Shown here: piece by piece, positions 63,119 through 64,000 of the stretch
Layout of the letters: every line of letters begins with the position of its first letter
Position numbering within the stretch: the stretch's first letter is position 1
Assembly (NCBI RefSeq): GCF_023516495.1
Contig: NZ_JAMGBC010000001.1
Location: 62,001-126,000, forward strand
Source of the DNA: Sphingomonas anseongensis
GTDB lineage: Bacteria > Pseudomonadota > Alphaproteobacteria > Sphingomonadales > Sphingomonadaceae
Direction of reading: 5' to 3'
Length of the DNA: 64,000 bases
Notes under the pieces: generated by a model
Seen by the model: the letters and a program-made list of their open reading frames with translations, nothing else
Databases searched by the model: none
What the model was told of the DNA's origin: nothing
Made by a program: the position numbers and the translations under genes

Positions 63119-63283
63119 ATGGCCAAGTTTCTGAAGCTGATTAAGAACGAAAAGGGTGCGACTGCCATCGAGTATGGCCTCATTGCAGCTCTCATCGCCG
63201 TTGCGGCGATTGGCGCGATGACCTCCATCGGCAGCTCGCTGACCAACACCTTCAGCAACGTTTCGAGCTCGCTCGACAGCTAA
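63119..63283 (+). CDS. Flp family type IVb pilin
   Basis: A 54-residue prepilin: short basic leader KFLKLIKNEKGATAIEYGLI with the G/A-TAIEYGLIAALIAV motif, where the prepilin peptidase cuts after G and the Glu sits five residues later. AGGAG precedes ATG 63119. It is the major Flp pilin of Tad-type pili. Tad assembly genes are absent here; TadG/TadE proteins lie at 46193-48254. A terminator follows, so it is highly expressed alone. The leader (62960-63118) includes a small hairpin GGGAG-cacgt-CTCCC around 63076-63090. Confidence 0.95.
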   Translation: MAKFLKLIKNEKGATAIEYGLIAALIAVAAIGAMTSIGSSLTNTFSNVSSSLDS

Positions 63284-63306
63284 GCTGAAAGTCAGCGTAA
63301 AAAGAG

Positions 63307-63340
63307 ACGGCGGTGCCGAAAGGCGCCGCCGTTTTCTTTT
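63307..63340 (+). terminator. intrinsic terminator of the flp pilin gene
   Basis: ACGGCGGTGCC-GAAA-GGCGCCGCCGT, an 11-bp stem with one G-U pair and a GNRA-type loop, followed by TTTTCTTTT. It begins 23 bases past the pilin stop. A textbook rho-independent terminator. Confidence 0.95.
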
Positions 63341-63419
63341 GTGCGCTTGGCCACAGGCGCAACCGGCGGGCTGATTAACCATTCTTTCTCACCTGCGCCG
63401 CTAGACCGCCCGCGACACA

Positions 63420-64000
63420 ATGCGGAGACCGGACTTGGGCAGGATTGCGGATTACGCGGAACGGCTGTTCCTCATCCTGTTGAGCGCGACCTTCCTGCAG
63501 GCGATGCTCACCAACGCCGTCGCTCATCCTTACGTGCTTCTCCTCTGCGTCTCTGAAACGCTTCCGGTATTCCTGATGATCATCAGGCGCCCGGGCGAGA
63601 TGGCAATGAAGCCTTATCCCTTCTTCCTCGCCTTCGTCGGCACGGCCGCTCCGCTTCTCGTGCGGCCTGTCGCCGGCGGTTTCCAGCTGCTGCCCGATGC
63701 GGTCATCGCCGGGCTGATGACGCTGGGCGTCGGAATCAACGTCTCGGCGAAGTTGGCGCTGTGGCGCAGCTTCGGGCTCGCGCCCGCGAACCGCGGCGTT
63801 CGAAGCGGCGGCCCGTACAAGTTCATCCGCCACCCGATGTACCTTGGCTATTTCGTCACCCAGGTGGGCTTCCTTCTTGCCAACCTGACGCTCGGAAACC
63901 TGATCAAGTATCTGGTCACCTGGACCGTCCAGGTCCTTCGAATCCGCGAGGAGGAGAAGTTCCTGCTCAAGGATGCTGCCTATCGCGACCTCGCTAGGCA
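63420..64000 (+). CDS. isoprenylcysteine carboxylmethyltransferase family membrane protein, cut at window end
   Basis: The first 193 codons of a membrane protein starting ATG 63420 (MRRPDLGRIADYAERLFLIL). Several helices are followed by the ICMT-like block RSGGPYKFIRHPMYLGYFVTQVGFLLANLTLGN and RIREEEKFLLKDAAYRDLA, which in family members binds S-adenosylmethionine. It likely methylates a lipid or small thiol, since bacteria lack prenylated proteins. Only a few residues of the C-terminus should be missing. Confidence 0.87.
   Translation, partial: MRRPDLGRIADYAERLFLILLSATFLQAMLTNAVAHPYVLLLCVSETLPVFLMIIRRPGEMAMKPYPFFLAFVGTAAPLLVRPVAGGFQLLPDAVIAGLMTLGVGINVSAKLALWRSFGLAPANRGVRSGGPYKFIRHPMYLGYFVTQVGFLLANLTLGNLIKYLVTWTVQVLRIREEEKFLLKDAAYRDLAR

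Overview
The window is a stretch of alphaproteobacterial chromosome, most probably from a sphingomonad (Sphingomonadaceae or a close relative such as Sphingomonas or Sphingomicrobium). The grounds are high GC, dense short-spaced operons with 1-10 base stop/start overlaps, and family content: the FYDLN-acid (TIGR02300) protein, the alphaproteobacterial F1-ATPase zeta subunit, DUF1285-Nudix-CCA enzyme, tonB-exbB-exbD-exbD, DUF4402, Tad-type pilus proteins and many GTG starts. No transposase, integrase, phage gene, CRISPR array or rRNA was seen. One tRNA (Ala-GGC) lies at 2687-2762. This looks like core chromosome rather than an island.

Layout. 1-4.4 kb: C-terminally cut M16 peptidase, two small unknown genes divergent from a LysR regulator, tRNA-Ala, FYDLN protein, cytidylate kinase, small unknowns. 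4.6-7.8 kb: a very unusual secreted repeat protein with a PPADAG-type array, a duplicated cysteine module, a 1.3-kb Pro-Thr tract and an acidic tail. 7.9-16.7 kb: parC, a c-di-GMP protein with degenerate GGDEF and intact EAL, a ClC channel/antiporter with CBS domains, a DUF4402 protein, and the DUF1285-Nudix-cca operon. 16.7-20.6 kb: a pterin pair (SDR reductase and FolB), then the TonB energising operon with two ExbD paralogues. 20.7-25.0 kb: glmU and glmS, which make UDP-GlcNAc precursors, flanking a lipoprotein hydrolase. 25.0-30.4 kb: PhyH-like oxygenase, GFA protein, alanine racemase, convergent with dapB-nth, DUF72, CsbD and an NTF2-like lipoprotein.

30.4-39.2 kb: sirtuin, the lepB-rnc-era operon, and a plus-strand chain pgi-gor-FAD oxidoreductase-CaiB transferase whose last three junctions are abutting or overlapping. 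39.2-46.0 kb: all minus strand. A three-gene secreted set (ClpP-like periplasmic protein, glycine-zipper protein, unknown) follows a voltage-gated potassium-type channel with a kinase-less PDZ/ComP-like membrane sensor and the TelA/XpaC pair. 46.2-48.3 kb: TadG-TadE-TadE pilus proteins. 48.2-52.0 kb: enoyl-CoA hydratase, transaldolase, a TonB-domain periplasmic protein, DUF484, ATPase zeta subunit, BolA and monothiol glutaredoxin. 52.2-57.0 kb: glycosyltransferase, secreted unknown, and MBL hydrolase-DUF4230-nadA. 57.1-64 kb: small secreted protein, oligopeptide-binding lipoprotein with DUF4112, PBP1-type transglycosylase/transpeptidase, GT-C-like membrane protein, Flp pilin and an isoprenylcysteine methyltransferase-like protein cut by the window end.

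The most unusual items are the PT/PPADAG protein, the channel plus kinase-less sensor pair, and the ClpP-like/glycine-zipper secreted cluster. No intergenic gap exceeds about 300 bases; the longest, before the repeat protein, is described. Functions are read from motifs and family resemblance by eye; no search was run.
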